Shown here one piece after another: positions 34,578 through 44,224 of a stretch of 64,000 bases of DNA; position 1 is the stretch's first letter; every line of letters begins with the position of its first letter. The notes beneath the pieces are model-generated. The model worked only from the letters and a program-made list of their open reading frames with translations. It searched no databases and was not told the origin of the DNA. Location of the stretch: assembly GCF_050113715.1 (NCBI RefSeq), contig NZ_JBNJQR010000002.1, positions 620,001 to 684,000 of the forward strand, read 5' to 3'. The DNA comes from Brevibacillus_H ginsengisoli. GTDB taxonomy: Bacteria > Bacillota > Bacilli > Brevibacillales > Brevibacillaceae. Made by a program: the position numbers and the translations under genes.

Positions 34578-34691
34578 CTAATGTTGATGTGTCCCTTTTA
34601 AACCATTGTTCTTTTGGGACTTCGCTTTCACATCTGCTGGTTTTCCTTTGGAGCTTTCTTGTTGGGCATTGATGTTTTTATTTTTCGTCAT
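34578..34691 (-). CDS. small hydrophilic 37-residue protein, possible minor spore protein
   Basis: A short gene: ATG at 34691 with AAAGGAG 8 nt upstream, then 37 codons and TAG. The product is Lys/Asn/Gln/Ser-rich with no hydrophobic stretch (opening MTKNKNINAQQESSKGK, ending GTHQH). Size and composition resemble minor small acid-soluble spore proteins, but I cannot match a named Ssp family. The ribosome site and composition support a real gene. Confidence 0.6.
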   Translation of the reverse strand: MTKNKNINAQQESSKGKPADVKAKSQKNNGLKGTHQH

Positions 34692-34879
34692 GATGGATTC
34701 TCCTTTTGCTGGAATGGTTCAGAAGTAGTATATCCTGCTTCAAAAATTTCACTCTTTCTGTCAAATCTCTACAAGAATGTCGGACTATCTGCCTAAAATG
34801 TTGAAAATTGATAGATTCTTGTCTAGTAATCAGGTAAAATTTACTTGTTGAACTATTCTATCAAGAGGAGATTAGACAG

Positions 34880-35875
34880 ATGAAACGACATATGATTCTC
34901 TTCATGACATCCGTAGTACTCGGATTAGGATTTCCTTTAACTACATACGCTTCGTCTCAATCGGTACTTTATACAGTTGCCCAAGGAGATTCGTTGTTCC
35001 AGATCTCCAAAAAATACCAAACATCCGTACAATCCATTATGGAAGCCAACCACCTTGCCAATGACAAGCTGCACATTGGTCAACAGTTACAGGTACCTAC
35101 CACTCATCCTTCGTTAGCAAACGGGTCTACCACTGCACCCGCACCCAATTCAAGCACCGTGAATAAGCCCGTTCAAAATCAATCAGTTAAGCAGCCTATC
35201 GGTAATGCCACTGTAGCAGCACAACCATCACCAACAGCTCCTCAGCCTGTCCCAGACGCAAAAGAAACTCATCAAACTACAGCCCTTGAAGCAAATACAC
35301 AGGCTAAAGTAACCGTACCTGTACTCAATGTACGAGAACAGGCTTCAACGGACAGCGCTATTTTGAGCAAACTCAGCTTAGGTGCGATCGTGAATGTTAT
35401 AGATTCCGATTCAGATTGGACCAAAATCAACTACAATGGACAGGATGCGTACGTCGCAACTCCTTACATTACTTCTTATGTTCCAGTTGAACTTTCACCA
35501 AACGCGGATAATCAGTCATTGCTTGAGATTGTTCAACCTTTATTAAATACACCCTATGTGTTAGGTGGTACGACCCCAGACGGTTTTGACTGCAGCGGAT
35601 TTACTTCTTATGTGTACAAACAGCTTGGCGTCACTCTCCCCCGCACGTCCGAGGATCAGTTTACGGTTGGACAAGATGTTCCACGAGATCAGTTGCAGCC
35701 AGGCGACTTGCTCTTCTATGATTCCCTTAAAAAAGGAAAAATCTCACACGTAGCGATGTACATCGGTGACGGTATGATCATCCATGCAAACGGGGAAATC
35801 GTCAAATACGAGAAGGTTGCCAATATGGATAAGATCTATCCTTACTACGGTGCGAAAAGAATGATACAATTTTAG
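34880..35875 (+). CDS. exported LysM-SH3b-NlpC/P60 cell-wall endopeptidase
   Basis: 331 residues. A signal peptide (about 1-25) leads to one LysM repeat (YTVAQGDSLFQISKKYQTSVQSI), a Pro/Thr/Gln linker (about 75-140), an SH3b domain (about 143-200, VLNVREQASTDS) and a C-terminal NlpC/P60 peptidase. The catalytic Cys is in FDCSGF and the His in ISHVAMYIGDG. It would cut stem peptides of peptidoglycan. A GAGGAG site precedes the start. Monocistronic. Confidence 0.92.
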   Translation: MKRHMILFMTSVVLGLGFPLTTYASSQSVLYTVAQGDSLFQISKKYQTSVQSIMEANHLANDKLHIGQQLQVPTTHPSLANGSTTAPAPNSSTVNKPVQNQSVKQPIGNATVAAQPSPTAPQPVPDAKETHQTTALEANTQAKVTVPVLNVREQASTDSAILSKLSLGAIVNVIDSDSDWTKINYNGQDAYVATPYITSYVPVELSPNADNQSLLEIVQPLLNTPYVLGGTTPDGFDCSGFTSYVYKQLGVTLPRTSEDQFTVGQDVPRDQLQPGDLLFYDSLKKGKISHVAMYIGDGMIIHANGEIVKYEKVANMDKIYPYYGAKRMIQF

Positions 35876-35900
35876 AAAACAGAACATGCTGACCAACAAA

Positions 35901-35935
35901 AAAGGAAGGGAATATCCCCTTCCTTCCGTTATTTT
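35901..35935 (+). terminator. terminator after the NlpC/P60 gene
   Basis: GGAAGGG and CCCTTCC pair around a short loop, with flanking A's and T's. Confidence 0.85.
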
Positions 35936-35964
35936 ATTTGATTGTCAGTGAAGGAGAGGAACTC

Positions 35965-36264
35965 ATGAGCCAAAAAGAAGTCGAGCAACAGATCATTCAG
36001 CAATACCAACGTGATGAGGGCATGATGATTCTCGTATTTGCTCAATGGTGTGTCAATTACGATTTGGACCCTCTTGAATTGTATAATAGAGCCTACCCTG
36101 CTCAACCAGTTAATCAGCAGCTTAAACAAATGCTGGAGGTTACCGTCCCAAAAGAAGAAGCTGGAGACATACCCGATGAAACGTTGCTAAGCGTGCTGTC
36201 TCTCTTTGGAAACGAGGACCTGGCATTCGTGGTTACACAGGAGATTGAGAAGCGAAATGCTTAG
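35965..36264 (+). CDS. conserved-looking hypothetical protein
   Basis: 99 residues starting MSQKEVEQQIIQQYQRDE at an ATG with GGAGAGGAA upstream. It is all-helical and acidic, with FAQWCVNYDLDP in the middle. It reminds me of small Bacillus proteins of the Yxi type, but I cannot fix the name. The 3' end overlaps the convergent exonuclease gene by 32 bp. Confidence 0.65.
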   Translation: MSQKEVEQQIIQQYQRDEGMMILVFAQWCVNYDLDPLELYNRAYPAQPVNQQLKQMLEVTVPKEEAGDIPDETLLSVLSLFGNEDLAFVVTQEIEKRNA

Positions 36265-36931
36265 CTTTCCACCTAGACTCACATCGAATACAAAAATTTT
36301 TGCGTGAACGAAATTGCCGATACCATTTTTCTTTCTTGCATCCACGGCATGTACGATAGAGCGGACAACTTTCCCCCTCAAATGTAGGGGGATCATTTAT
36401 TTCTAAAGGAACTTGATCATAGCAGTGAAGGAACAGCTTGGCCGTATTAACGGAATCATCGAGCGCGCTGTGCAATCTTCCCTCTGGATCAAGGCCCGCA
36501 ATCTCCATTGCTTTGGCTAACCCCATCTGTTTAACCGGACCAAGCAGCAAAGAGATGGGCGTTTGAATGTTATTGGTGTTTTTCAACCAATCAAATGAAA
36601 AAGCAAACCGAACACAATGCTCAATAAAAATCCGCTTGTCATCCGGTCCCCACGCACAGAAATAATAATCGTCTCCCATCCAGCTTTTTAATTGCTCCAA
36701 CGCCTCTGGAAACGAAATAGCGTTAAACTGATCTTCTTCCTTCATTCCGATGAAGCGCATCGTCCGGCTATCAAATTTTCCCCGAATCTGAGGAAACACA
36801 TAACATTGGAAACTGTCCGTTATCTGTCTTATTTTTGGGTCAATACGAACGGCCCCGATCTCCACAATCTCAGGAATTTGACCTTTTTTATAGCTATAGG
36901 TAGTCTCTAAGTCATAGATGATGATATCCAT
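36233..36931 (-). CDS. DnaQ-like 3'-5' exonuclease (KapD-like) with C-terminal zinc-ribbon-like tail
   Basis: 232 residues. Exo I IYDLETT (Asp, Glu), Exo II with the Asp of CAWGPDDKRI, and Exo III HSALDDS give the DEDDh ligands. KapD homologues act in the KinA sporulation pathway, so that name is only a suggestion. The last 40 residues carry two CxxC pairs (CRGC and CIRC), a small zinc ribbon not found in KapD itself. The ATG at 36931 has AAGGA 8 nt upstream. Confidence 0.85.
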   Translation of the reverse strand: MDIIIYDLETTYSYKKGQIPEIVEIGAVRIDPKIRQITDSFQCYVFPQIRGKFDSRTMRFIGMKEEDQFNAISFPEALEQLKSWMGDDYYFCAWGPDDKRIFIEHCVRFAFSFDWLKNTNNIQTPISLLLGPVKQMGLAKAMEIAGLDPEGRLHSALDDSVNTAKLFLHCYDQVPLEINDPPTFEGESCPLYRTCRGCKKEKWYRQFRSRKNFCIRCESRWKAKHFASQSPV

Positions 36932-37111
36932 CTTTCTCATTCCTTCCCCTACCAGCATAGCAAAGCTCCAGGCAAACATCTACTGTTACCCTGCTAAAAC
37001 TGGTCTGACAAACGCCATTTTACAGGTTTATCTTAGATTTCCCCCCGCAATGGTAATCATGTATCCACTATTAATTACATAACAAATATTATGTTAACTG
37101 TATTGGGATAA

Positions 37112-37150
37112 AATAACCTGTCCGGCAGTCAATCCAGTTTGCCAGACAGG
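37112..37150 (-). terminator. terminator of the CAP-domain gene
   Basis: CCTGTCTGGC pairs with GCCGGACAGG, followed by TTATTTT on the minus strand. Confidence 0.85.
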
Positions 37151-37160
37151 AATCTCCCTT

Positions 37161-37784
37161 TTAATTAATAAACATTTGGGACCAGTAGTAACCGTAACTC
37201 CCACCTTGCGCCATTCCTACTCCGATCTGGCTATATGTGGGGTTTAAAATATTTTGCCGATGCCCGGGACTGTTCATCCAACCATTCATTACCGCTTGGG
37301 CGGTAGGTTGTCCAGCGGCAATGTTCTCCCCTGCGGCCTGAAAGGAAACCCCGAATGATTGCAGCATCGTAAACGGAGTTCCATATGTTGGTGACGTATG
37401 GTCAAAGTAATTTTTGTCCCGCATATCAATTGATTTGTAGCGCGCTACCCGAGACACTTCCCAGTTAATCGTTAAAGCAGACAGACCACGATTTTGTCTC
37501 TCAACGTTGACAAGTCGCACCACTTCTCGTTCAACTTGGCTCATCCCTGTCCGCATGGGTACGGTTACCTTTTGTTGCGGGTATATCAGATCAGGATTGG
37601 GAATCTGAGGGTTTGCTTGAATGATTTCCTCCAGACCGATCTGATACTTCATGGCAATTATCCATAAACTGTCCCCTGGCTGTACGATATATGTATCCGT
37701 TGTTTGCTGACTCGACGCAGGCGAATGTGCAAAACTAAAAGCAATCGCGATCGCCGCAAAGAACGCAATCAAATGTCGACTCAT
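37161..37784 (-). CDS. exported LysM-CAP (SCP/PR1-like) protein
   Basis: 207 residues. A signal peptide (about 1-25) is followed by one LysM (YIVQPGDSLWIIAMKYQIGLEEI) and a CAP domain with HTSPTYGTPF, AGENIAAGQ and GHRQNILNPTYSQIGVG. It is close to YkwD/SafA-associated Bacillus proteins found on the cell wall or spore coat. The ATG at 37784 has GGGAG 8 nt upstream. Single gene. Confidence 0.9.
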   Translation of the reverse strand: MSRHLIAFFAAIAIAFSFAHSPASSQQTTDTYIVQPGDSLWIIAMKYQIGLEEIIQANPQIPNPDLIYPQQKVTVPMRTGMSQVEREVVRLVNVERQNRGLSALTINWEVSRVARYKSIDMRDKNYFDHTSPTYGTPFTMLQSFGVSFQAAGENIAAGQPTAQAVMNGWMNSPGHRQNILNPTYSQIGVGMAQGGSYGYYWSQMFIN

Positions 37785-37882
37785 ACTACTCGCTCCCTTG
37801 GATGGATTTTGTTTCAATCCTCCATAGGATAAACGAGAAAGCGGCAGGCTATGTGAGTAAGATAACATCCATTAAACTGCCC

Positions 37883-40102
37883 TCAAGCAAAAGTGTTTTT
37901 CTTGTGGCGAGATCCAGACTTGTTGATGCTTTCCTTTTGTTTGACGAGAAGTTGTTCAAACTCACTGCTTGGCAAAGGTTTACTAATGTAATAGCCTTGC
38001 AGCTGATCACATCGTTGCTTTTTTAGATACTCAAAGGCTTCCTGACTTTCGACTCCTTCAGCAATCACCTTCAGGTTCATGTTGTGAGCCAAATTAATGA
38101 CGGTTTTGACAATGGCGGCATCGTCCGCATCTGACATGATCTCTCTGACAAAAGATTGATCAATCTTCAGTGCATTAATGGGAAAACGTTTTAAATAGCT
38201 TAGAGAAGAATATCCTGTCCCAAAATCGTCAATGGAGATCGAAATACCAATCTGTTTTAATTTCATCAAGGTTCCAATACACTCTTCTGTGTTTTCCATC
38301 ATACTATTTTCGGTGATTTCCAATTCCACCAAGGCTGGGTTAATCCCAGTTATCCCAATGATGCGTTTAACCGTTTCAACAAAATTGGTCCGCTGGATTT
38401 GTAATGCCGAAACGTTCACGCTGACACACAGCGAAGGATAACCTGCATCAATCCAATCTTTGTTCTGCTGGCAGGCCTTATGTAAGACCCATTCACCCAA
38501 GGAAACGATTAATCCGGTCTCTTCTGCTATGGGGATGAATTGTGCCGGAGAAATAAACCCAAAGGTAGGATGTACCCACCGAACCAACGCTTCCATCCCA
38601 ACCATTAGACCACTGCGAATATCAACTTTAGGCTGATACACAAGGAAAAGTTCCTCGTTCTTAATCGCTTTTCGAAGATCAACCTCTAATTGAAGATGTT
38701 CGTTATATTTCTCGTTCATCTCAGGCGTATACAGACTGAAGGTGTTTCTCCCCCGATTCTTGGCGTAATACATGGCTGTATCCGCATTCTTCATCAGGGT
38801 TTCACCGTCCTGACCACTCTCCGGATAGATGCTGATGCCAATACTCCCCGTAATAAAGAACTCATGTTCATCCACACAACTAGCTGTATGAAAAACACTG
38901 AGAAGTAGCTTGGCGATGTTCATTGCTTCGCTCTTCTCCGACAGATTCCTCAACAGAAAAATAAATTCGTCCCCACCTACACGGTACAGCGAGCACCCTT
39001 TAAACTGAAGAATCGCATCCTCCAAGCACTTCGATACGTGTCTCAGCAGATTATCACCAACCGAATGGCCAAGTGAATCATTAATCTGTTTGAATCGATC
39101 CAAATCAAGAAACATGATCGCCAGCTTCTCTTGGTTCCTCTCAGCATGTTTAATCGCTTGTGACAAGTCCTCAATAAATTTGTAGCGGTTCATCAGGTCC
39201 GTCAACGGATCATGATACGCCATGTGACGAATAATGTTTTCGGCATTGATCAATTCAGTCACATCGCTTGATGAACCAATGATTTCTTGCACCTTGCCAT
39301 TCATGATGATTGGCGATAAGGTGGTCTGATAATAGCCGTTATTGTACTTAACTGTATAGGTAACACATTCTCCGGAAAAGGCTCGGTCGTGTACCTTCTC
39401 CAATTCTTCCGCCAACTCAGCTCCGTAAACCTCCAACGCGGTCTTTTCGTAAGGATCAGAGGTTTTTAGCTCCAGCTGACGCACCAGCTTCCCTTCGAAT
39501 AACGTATAGACTTTCTTACCATCTTTGGTTTTTTTCATTTTATAGACAAGGCTGTGAAGCGCGTCGACGGTCCTATGAAAATCGTTCTTTAAGGAGTCTC
39601 GATATTTCTCCTCAGCTATTTTTCCCTGGGTTATATCCGTACGAAGAGAGATAAACTGATAAGGCTTTCCATCCTCATCCAATATCGGTACAACTGTCGT
39701 TTTTACCCAATAATACGAACCATCCTTCGCTTTGTTGCGAATCTCGTCACACCATACCTCACCACGCATAATGGTTTCCCAGAGATTCTGGAAGAATTCC
39801 TGATCATGGTAATCGGAATTCAAAATTTTGTGGTTTCTTCCCACCAATTCATCCCTTGAATACTTGGAGACTTCACAGAATTTATCATTCGCATACAGAA
39901 TTTTTCCAGTTACATCCGTAATGGCCACAATGGTTGACAGATCCATAGCCCACTTCAGGTCTGACAACTCTTGCAATGATTCATACATATCTTTTTCAAG
40001 TGTCTCTATATAAGGCTCCGCACTTGGCCAATCTTTGCAAATTTCTCTCAGCTTCCCCAATGAAGCAATGAGTTTGATGTCACTGTAGTTCGCGTTAATC
40101 AT
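37883..40102 (-). CDS. PAS-GGDEF-EAL cyclic-di-GMP signalling protein
   Basis: 739 residues and no membrane helix. A PAS domain with PAC (about 50-165), a second PAS-like region (about 180-290), a diguanylate cyclase with intact YRVGGDEF (about 385-392) and a phosphodiesterase with intact EALVRW, DDFGTGYSSL, KIDQSFV and EGVES. Both active sites look competent. No RxxD inhibitory site lies before GGDEF. The ATG at 40102 has GGAG 8 nt upstream; earlier GTGs overlap that site. The upstream leader folds into a hairpin. Confidence 0.93.
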   Translation of the reverse strand: MINANYSDIKLIASLGKLREICKDWPSAEPYIETLEKDMYESLQELSDLKWAMDLSTIVAITDVTGKILYANDKFCEVSKYSRDELVGRNHKILNSDYHDQEFFQNLWETIMRGEVWCDEIRNKAKDGSYYWVKTTVVPILDEDGKPYQFISLRTDITQGKIAEEKYRDSLKNDFHRTVDALHSLVYKMKKTKDGKKVYTLFEGKLVRQLELKTSDPYEKTALEVYGAELAEELEKVHDRAFSGECVTYTVKYNNGYYQTTLSPIIMNGKVQEIIGSSSDVTELINAENIIRHMAYHDPLTDLMNRYKFIEDLSQAIKHAERNQEKLAIMFLDLDRFKQINDSLGHSVGDNLLRHVSKCLEDAILQFKGCSLYRVGGDEFIFLLRNLSEKSEAMNIAKLLLSVFHTASCVDEHEFFITGSIGISIYPESGQDGETLMKNADTAMYYAKNRGRNTFSLYTPEMNEKYNEHLQLEVDLRKAIKNEELFLVYQPKVDIRSGLMVGMEALVRWVHPTFGFISPAQFIPIAEETGLIVSLGEWVLHKACQQNKDWIDAGYPSLCVSVNVSALQIQRTNFVETVKRIIGITGINPALVELEITENSMMENTEECIGTLMKLKQIGISISIDDFGTGYSSLSYLKRFPINALKIDQSFVREIMSDADDAAIVKTVINLAHNMNLKVIAEGVESQEAFEYLKKQRCDQLQGYYISKPLPSSEFEQLLVKQKESINKSGSRHKKNTFA

Positions 40103-40175
40103 CTTCACCACTCCAGCCCTGTCTGTTTATCTTCGGAATATAAGTCTTGATTTTCTATATCTGGCTAAATAGGAC

Positions 40176-40197
40176 TTGTACAGACGCGGGCGTACAA
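40176..40197 (-). promoter_or_regulatory. leader hairpin and promoter of the GGDEF-EAL gene
   Basis: TTGTAC / GTACAA form a 6-bp stem around AGACGCGGGC-type loop in the roughly 150-nt leader. The putative -10 TATAAT is at 40267-40272 on the minus strand. I did not recognise a c-di-GMP riboswitch. Farther up, GTAACAT (40384-40390) / ATGTTAC (40398-40404) is a perfect dyad. Confidence 0.4.
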
Positions 40198-40415
40198 ACC
40201 GATTTATCTATCCAATCGTCAAAAATAGGTCGAGATTCCCCTAACTCTCTTCCTATACCCGATTATATTATAAGCAAAACTTTCCTATTTTGTCTGATCC
40301 AGTTTAGAAAAGGAACATTTTGATTTATTTCCTTGTCGTATTTTGGAAGTAACCTACAATATTTGCTATCATATCACTCATCCGTAACATGTGATAGATG
40401 TTACACCAAAAGTTC

Positions 40416-40446
40416 AAAAAAAATACCTCTCTTGCTATCGAGAGGT
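40416..40446 (-). terminator. terminator of the ABC export operon
   Basis: ACCTCTC pairs with GAGAGGT around 8 nt, followed by eight T's on the minus strand. Confidence 0.92.
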
Positions 40447-41334
40447 TTACACCCGCTTCACCGTAGGCGGCAACAATACAATTCTTCCTTCTTCCAATTC
40501 GATCCGTAGTCGGTTGCTATCTTCAAGACCAATGGATTGCAAGAATTCTTGGGGGATTTGCAATCGTCCGGCATGATCGAGTACAGCCAATTCCTCGTGA
40601 GATTCCTCCTGTGATTCCGCTTGGGAATCTTCCTGCTCCTGACACTGGCTTCGAATAAACTCGCTTGAGGTTTTGCCGTCACGAATGGATACGACACGAT
40701 TTACTTTTTTGGCAAGCTGCATGTCATGGGTGACGATTACCACAGTAAGTCCCAAAGAGCGATTCAACTCTCGAAACAAATCGAGAATCAATGCGGATGT
40801 TTTGGTATCGACGCTGCCTGTTGGTTCATCTGCCAGCAAAACTTGCGGGTGGTTCGCTAACGCAATCGCAATGGCGACGCGTTGCTGCTCCCCGCCAGAC
40901 AGCTGATCGAGTTGGTTGTGTAAACGGTGCCCCAAACCTACCATTTGGAGCAGTTCCTTCGCCCATGAACGATTTTTCTTTCCCGATAGAAGCATGGGGA
41001 GTTCAACATTTTGCAGGGCTGTTAGATACGGAATAAGGTTGCGCGCGTTATTTTGCCAAACGAATCCAACCTTGTTCAGTTTGTATTCAACTAACTGGGC
41101 ATCGGTTAAGCGAAAGAGATCTTGCCCATCTACGTATAACTTCCCTGCAGATGGACGATCCAAGCCACCCAGCATATTCAAGAGCGTGGATTTGCCGCTT
41201 CCGCTATTTCCGATGATCCCCATCAGTTCGCCTTTTTCTACCGTCAGATCCAGCCCTTGGAGCGCGACTACCTCCAGGTCGGCTATCTTAAAGATCTTGA
41301 CCAGGTTCTCACACTGAATTATTGTCTTGTTCAT
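40447..41334 (-). CDS. ABC transporter ATPase (LolD/MacB type) with C-terminal AbrB-like domain
   Basis: 295 residues. Residues about 1-225 are a normal ABC ATPase: Walker A GNSGSGKST, signature LSGGEQQR, Walker B VLLADEPTGS. After an acidic Gln/Glu/Ser linker (about 230-250) comes LAVLDHAGRLQIPQEFLQSIGL..NRLRIELEEGRIVLLPP, the swapped-hairpin pattern of AbrB/MazE/SpoVT domains. The fusion is unusual. It starts directly after the permease stop with GGGGAGGA upstream, so it is the last gene of the operon. Confidence 0.85.
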   Translation of the reverse strand: MNKTIIQCENLVKIFKIADLEVVALQGLDLTVEKGELMGIIGNSGSGKSTLLNMLGGLDRPSAGKLYVDGQDLFRLTDAQLVEYKLNKVGFVWQNNARNLIPYLTALQNVELPMLLSGKKNRSWAKELLQMVGLGHRLHNQLDQLSGGEQQRVAIAIALANHPQVLLADEPTGSVDTKTSALILDLFRELNRSLGLTVVIVTHDMQLAKKVNRVVSIRDGKTSSEFIRSQCQEQEDSQAESQEESHEELAVLDHAGRLQIPQEFLQSIGLEDSNRLRIELEEGRIVLLPPTVKRV

Positions 41335-41335
41335 T

Positions 41336-44212
41336 CTAGTCCTCCCCTAGCTTGACGGCTTGATGAATGCTGAATCTCGACAGGATGGACATCAGGATCG
41401 CGAGCCCAACGACGAGACTAAACCCGACAAAACCATAGACAATCCCTTCATCGGTGGCCAGTGTGATAATCTCAAACGGTGGCACTTGGGCGCTCTTGTT
41501 GAAGTACAGGGAAAACAGTGGCAGGAATAACAGATTGCATACTTTTCCGATCATGATTCCCAGGATACAGGCCATTCCAAAGGTCAACAACTGCTCCCAA
41601 GCCAGCATCATGACAAGCTGACAAAACGACATGCCTAACGCTCTTAACACCCCGTATTGCAGCTTGCGGGCAAACAACGTCAGAACCCAATACAGAATAA
41701 AGCCGATTAGCGTAATTCCCATCGAAATGAGAAAGCCAAGGGTCATTGCGCCGTTTAGCCCGAGCAGAAACGCGCTGTTCTTGACCTGGATCATCTCTTG
41801 TCTGGTATCTGTCAATCCCAGCAGAGGAATATGTTGTTCTTTCAGGTTCTGATAGATAGCCTGGCTGGACACATTCGGCTTCATTTTCAACCATACTTCA
41901 TACGGTTCGAGATTGATCTTTTGCTGAAAGTATTCAAGATTTCCTACGATCAGAAGCGGCTTGTCTGATGATGAAGCTGTTCCGTTTGTTAGCGGGTTCC
42001 ATGCCGGCCAATAGTTGATGATGGCGTAGATAATACAATCGGCTTTGCGGCCATCCTTCCAGGTAACAGATAGGGTATGTCCTACATCGACGTGCATTTT
42101 ATCCGCGACCGATTGGGATATCAGGATCGCACTTGGTTCTTTGGCTAACAGATTTAAATATTCGAACCAATGATGTGGCAACAAATTCGGTTTAAACCAA
42201 GCCGTTTGCCCAAACTCTTTGGGTTGTATTCCCATCAATTCCGTTTGAATATAATCCTTGCCGTTCGTGCTGACTTCGGCTAAATCCTTGCGAAACACTT
42301 TGGCGGCATGCTCGACACCGGGCAAATCCGCATACGGTTCAAATGGGGGCTCCTGATAAGTAACGACGGTTGGCTTGGTCTTCTCCTCGGGTCCTTCCTG
42401 GTTTTTGGAGCCGCGTATAACAAGTTGGACTGGCTTGTCGTTTGTCCACTCTACTTGAAGTGTCATATCGGCTCCACTCTCATACCTGCGTTCATCCTCC
42501 AAATTCTGATTGTAGGTTCTCGCGGCCCCTGCCGAGAATAAACCAACCGCGATTGTCATGACAATAAACACCATGAGGAATTGGTACTGCACCGAGGATC
42601 GCCCAACCTGGATTAACGTCGAATACATCGTAGGCGGCCAAACCGCTCGACCTATCCAGTAGATTAATCGGATCAGATACGGGTAGAACCGCAAGAGAAA
42701 CAATCCGAGTCCCACAACAAATATGGCTGGGACAAAAAACAATAAGGGATCCATCTCTAATTGCTTGCCCGCTTTACCGACTACTGACACTGCTGTTAGT
42801 TTCTGACGATAGGAATACCACCCGTAAACTGAAATCCCAAGCAACAGCACGTCGAAGAAGTAGGTATGCCAAAACACGTTTCTAACTTGGCGAGCTGACG
42901 CTTGTTTGAATGTCACAATGTTCTGTCTGGTTGCCTGAATAACAGGCAGCATCACAATGACAATACATGCCAAAACCGCGAGTATCGCATACGTGTACAT
43001 CTGTGAAGACAAGTAGATTGGCAACGCTTTACGACTAACAAACTGCAAAAACCCATTCGATACGCCCAACATTTTGCTGAGCACTAATCCAAGCGGGGGT
43101 CCCACTAGTAACGCAAGTAAACCAAGCAAGCTAGTTTCAAGCAGGTAGATTCTGATCATTTGCGTTCGGGAAGCGCCACGACTACTCAAAACGGCAATCT
43201 CAGAGCGCTGTCGATCAATAATAAGACCCGATACCATGATAAGGTACAGCGCAAGCATGACCAATACGGGTACAAACAGAGTCCAAAGGATTTTGTGATA
43301 CTGCGCCTTCTTTTCCTGATATTGCTCCATTAACGATGAGATTGGAAACGTATAGCTATATTCTGAATCTTTTACACCCTGTTGTTGCACTTTATCCTTT
43401 AACGTGGCCTGAATCGCTTTTAACTGATCCACCTGCTGAATTCTGACCGCATGGTAATCGTACGCCGTATAAAATCTGGCCTCTGAAAAGAAGGAACCAT
43501 CCGATTGAAGAAACTGCTCACGAAACAATCGTTCATCGACGATAAAACAGGACGAATAACTTTCTGGTGTGGCGAACCAGTAAGGATCGGCTCCAGCCTT
43601 TGCTTTAAAAATTCCGACTGGCCTGATTAAAAGCTCTTTGCCGCCGTTATTTGCGCTTTGCAGATGAAAGGTTTGACCTAAGACAATTTGTCTTTCCGCC
43701 AGTGTTTTCTCCGGGATGATTGTCTCTATAATTCCCTTCTCGATATGAGGATTGGGAAGTCGACCATCCACGATCTCAATGTGCTGTTCCATTTGACTAA
43801 AAGAAATCAGTTTGGGTTCGTTGCCCAAGACTCGCTCTCCCACATGACCATTGCGATCATAGGTAATCGCGAACGGAAGTGTATGAAGAATCGTTACTCT
43901 GGATAAAACAGGAAGTCCAATTTGAGAGTCTGCTTCATCCACTAAATCACTCTCCAGCGATTGGAAAATAACCAGATTCTCTGGTTTTTGCTTATTAAAA
44001 TGTAGATCGATATTCAGCCCGCCCACAAGGTTGCCGACATGCTGTTGGTAATCCTCCAAATCCTTGAACAGCATCCGCTGTAGAACTCCTGACGTAAACG
44101 CAGGAATACTCGATACGAGGGCAACCGCAATCACGATCCCTGTTAATAGGCTTGCAACCAGCCAACGATTGCGCAGCATTCGGCGTATAATCATGACGAA
44201 TAATGAAGCCAT
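41336..44212 (-). CDS. FtsX-like ABC transporter permease
   Basis: 958 residues with ten or so helices in two FtsX modules: an N-terminal helix, a large extracellular domain, three helices around 310-440, a duplicated arrangement, and three near the C-terminus (about 800-945). This double size resembles the DUF214/LolE-type permeases. The ATG at 44212 follows GGAGG. It is paired with two ATPase genes and a membrane-fusion lipoprotein. Substrate unknown; lipids, lipoproteins or antimicrobial peptides are typical. Confidence 0.87.
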   Translation of the reverse strand: MASLFVMIIRRMLRNRWLVASLLTGIVIAVALVSSIPAFTSGVLQRMLFKDLEDYQQHVGNLVGGLNIDLHFNKQKPENLVIFQSLESDLVDEADSQIGLPVLSRVTILHTLPFAITYDRNGHVGERVLGNEPKLISFSQMEQHIEIVDGRLPNPHIEKGIIETIIPEKTLAERQIVLGQTFHLQSANNGGKELLIRPVGIFKAKAGADPYWFATPESYSSCFIVDERLFREQFLQSDGSFFSEARFYTAYDYHAVRIQQVDQLKAIQATLKDKVQQQGVKDSEYSYTFPISSLMEQYQEKKAQYHKILWTLFVPVLVMLALYLIMVSGLIIDRQRSEIAVLSSRGASRTQMIRIYLLETSLLGLLALLVGPPLGLVLSKMLGVSNGFLQFVSRKALPIYLSSQMYTYAILAVLACIVIVMLPVIQATRQNIVTFKQASARQVRNVFWHTYFFDVLLLGISVYGWYSYRQKLTAVSVVGKAGKQLEMDPLLFFVPAIFVVGLGLFLLRFYPYLIRLIYWIGRAVWPPTMYSTLIQVGRSSVQYQFLMVFIVMTIAVGLFSAGAARTYNQNLEDERRYESGADMTLQVEWTNDKPVQLVIRGSKNQEGPEEKTKPTVVTYQEPPFEPYADLPGVEHAAKVFRKDLAEVSTNGKDYIQTELMGIQPKEFGQTAWFKPNLLPHHWFEYLNLLAKEPSAILISQSVADKMHVDVGHTLSVTWKDGRKADCIIYAIINYWPAWNPLTNGTASSSDKPLLIVGNLEYFQQKINLEPYEVWLKMKPNVSSQAIYQNLKEQHIPLLGLTDTRQEMIQVKNSAFLLGLNGAMTLGFLISMGITLIGFILYWVLTLFARKLQYGVLRALGMSFCQLVMMLAWEQLLTFGMACILGIMIGKVCNLLFLPLFSLYFNKSAQVPPFEIITLATDEGIVYGFVGFSLVVGLAILMSILSRFSIHQAVKLGED

Positions 44213-44224
44213 TCTTACCTCCAT

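Noticed and set aside
40103..40260. c-di-GMP riboswitch upstream of the GGDEF-EAL gene
   Set aside because: The leader has a hairpin but not the conserved core of the known c-di-GMP-I or -II aptamers.
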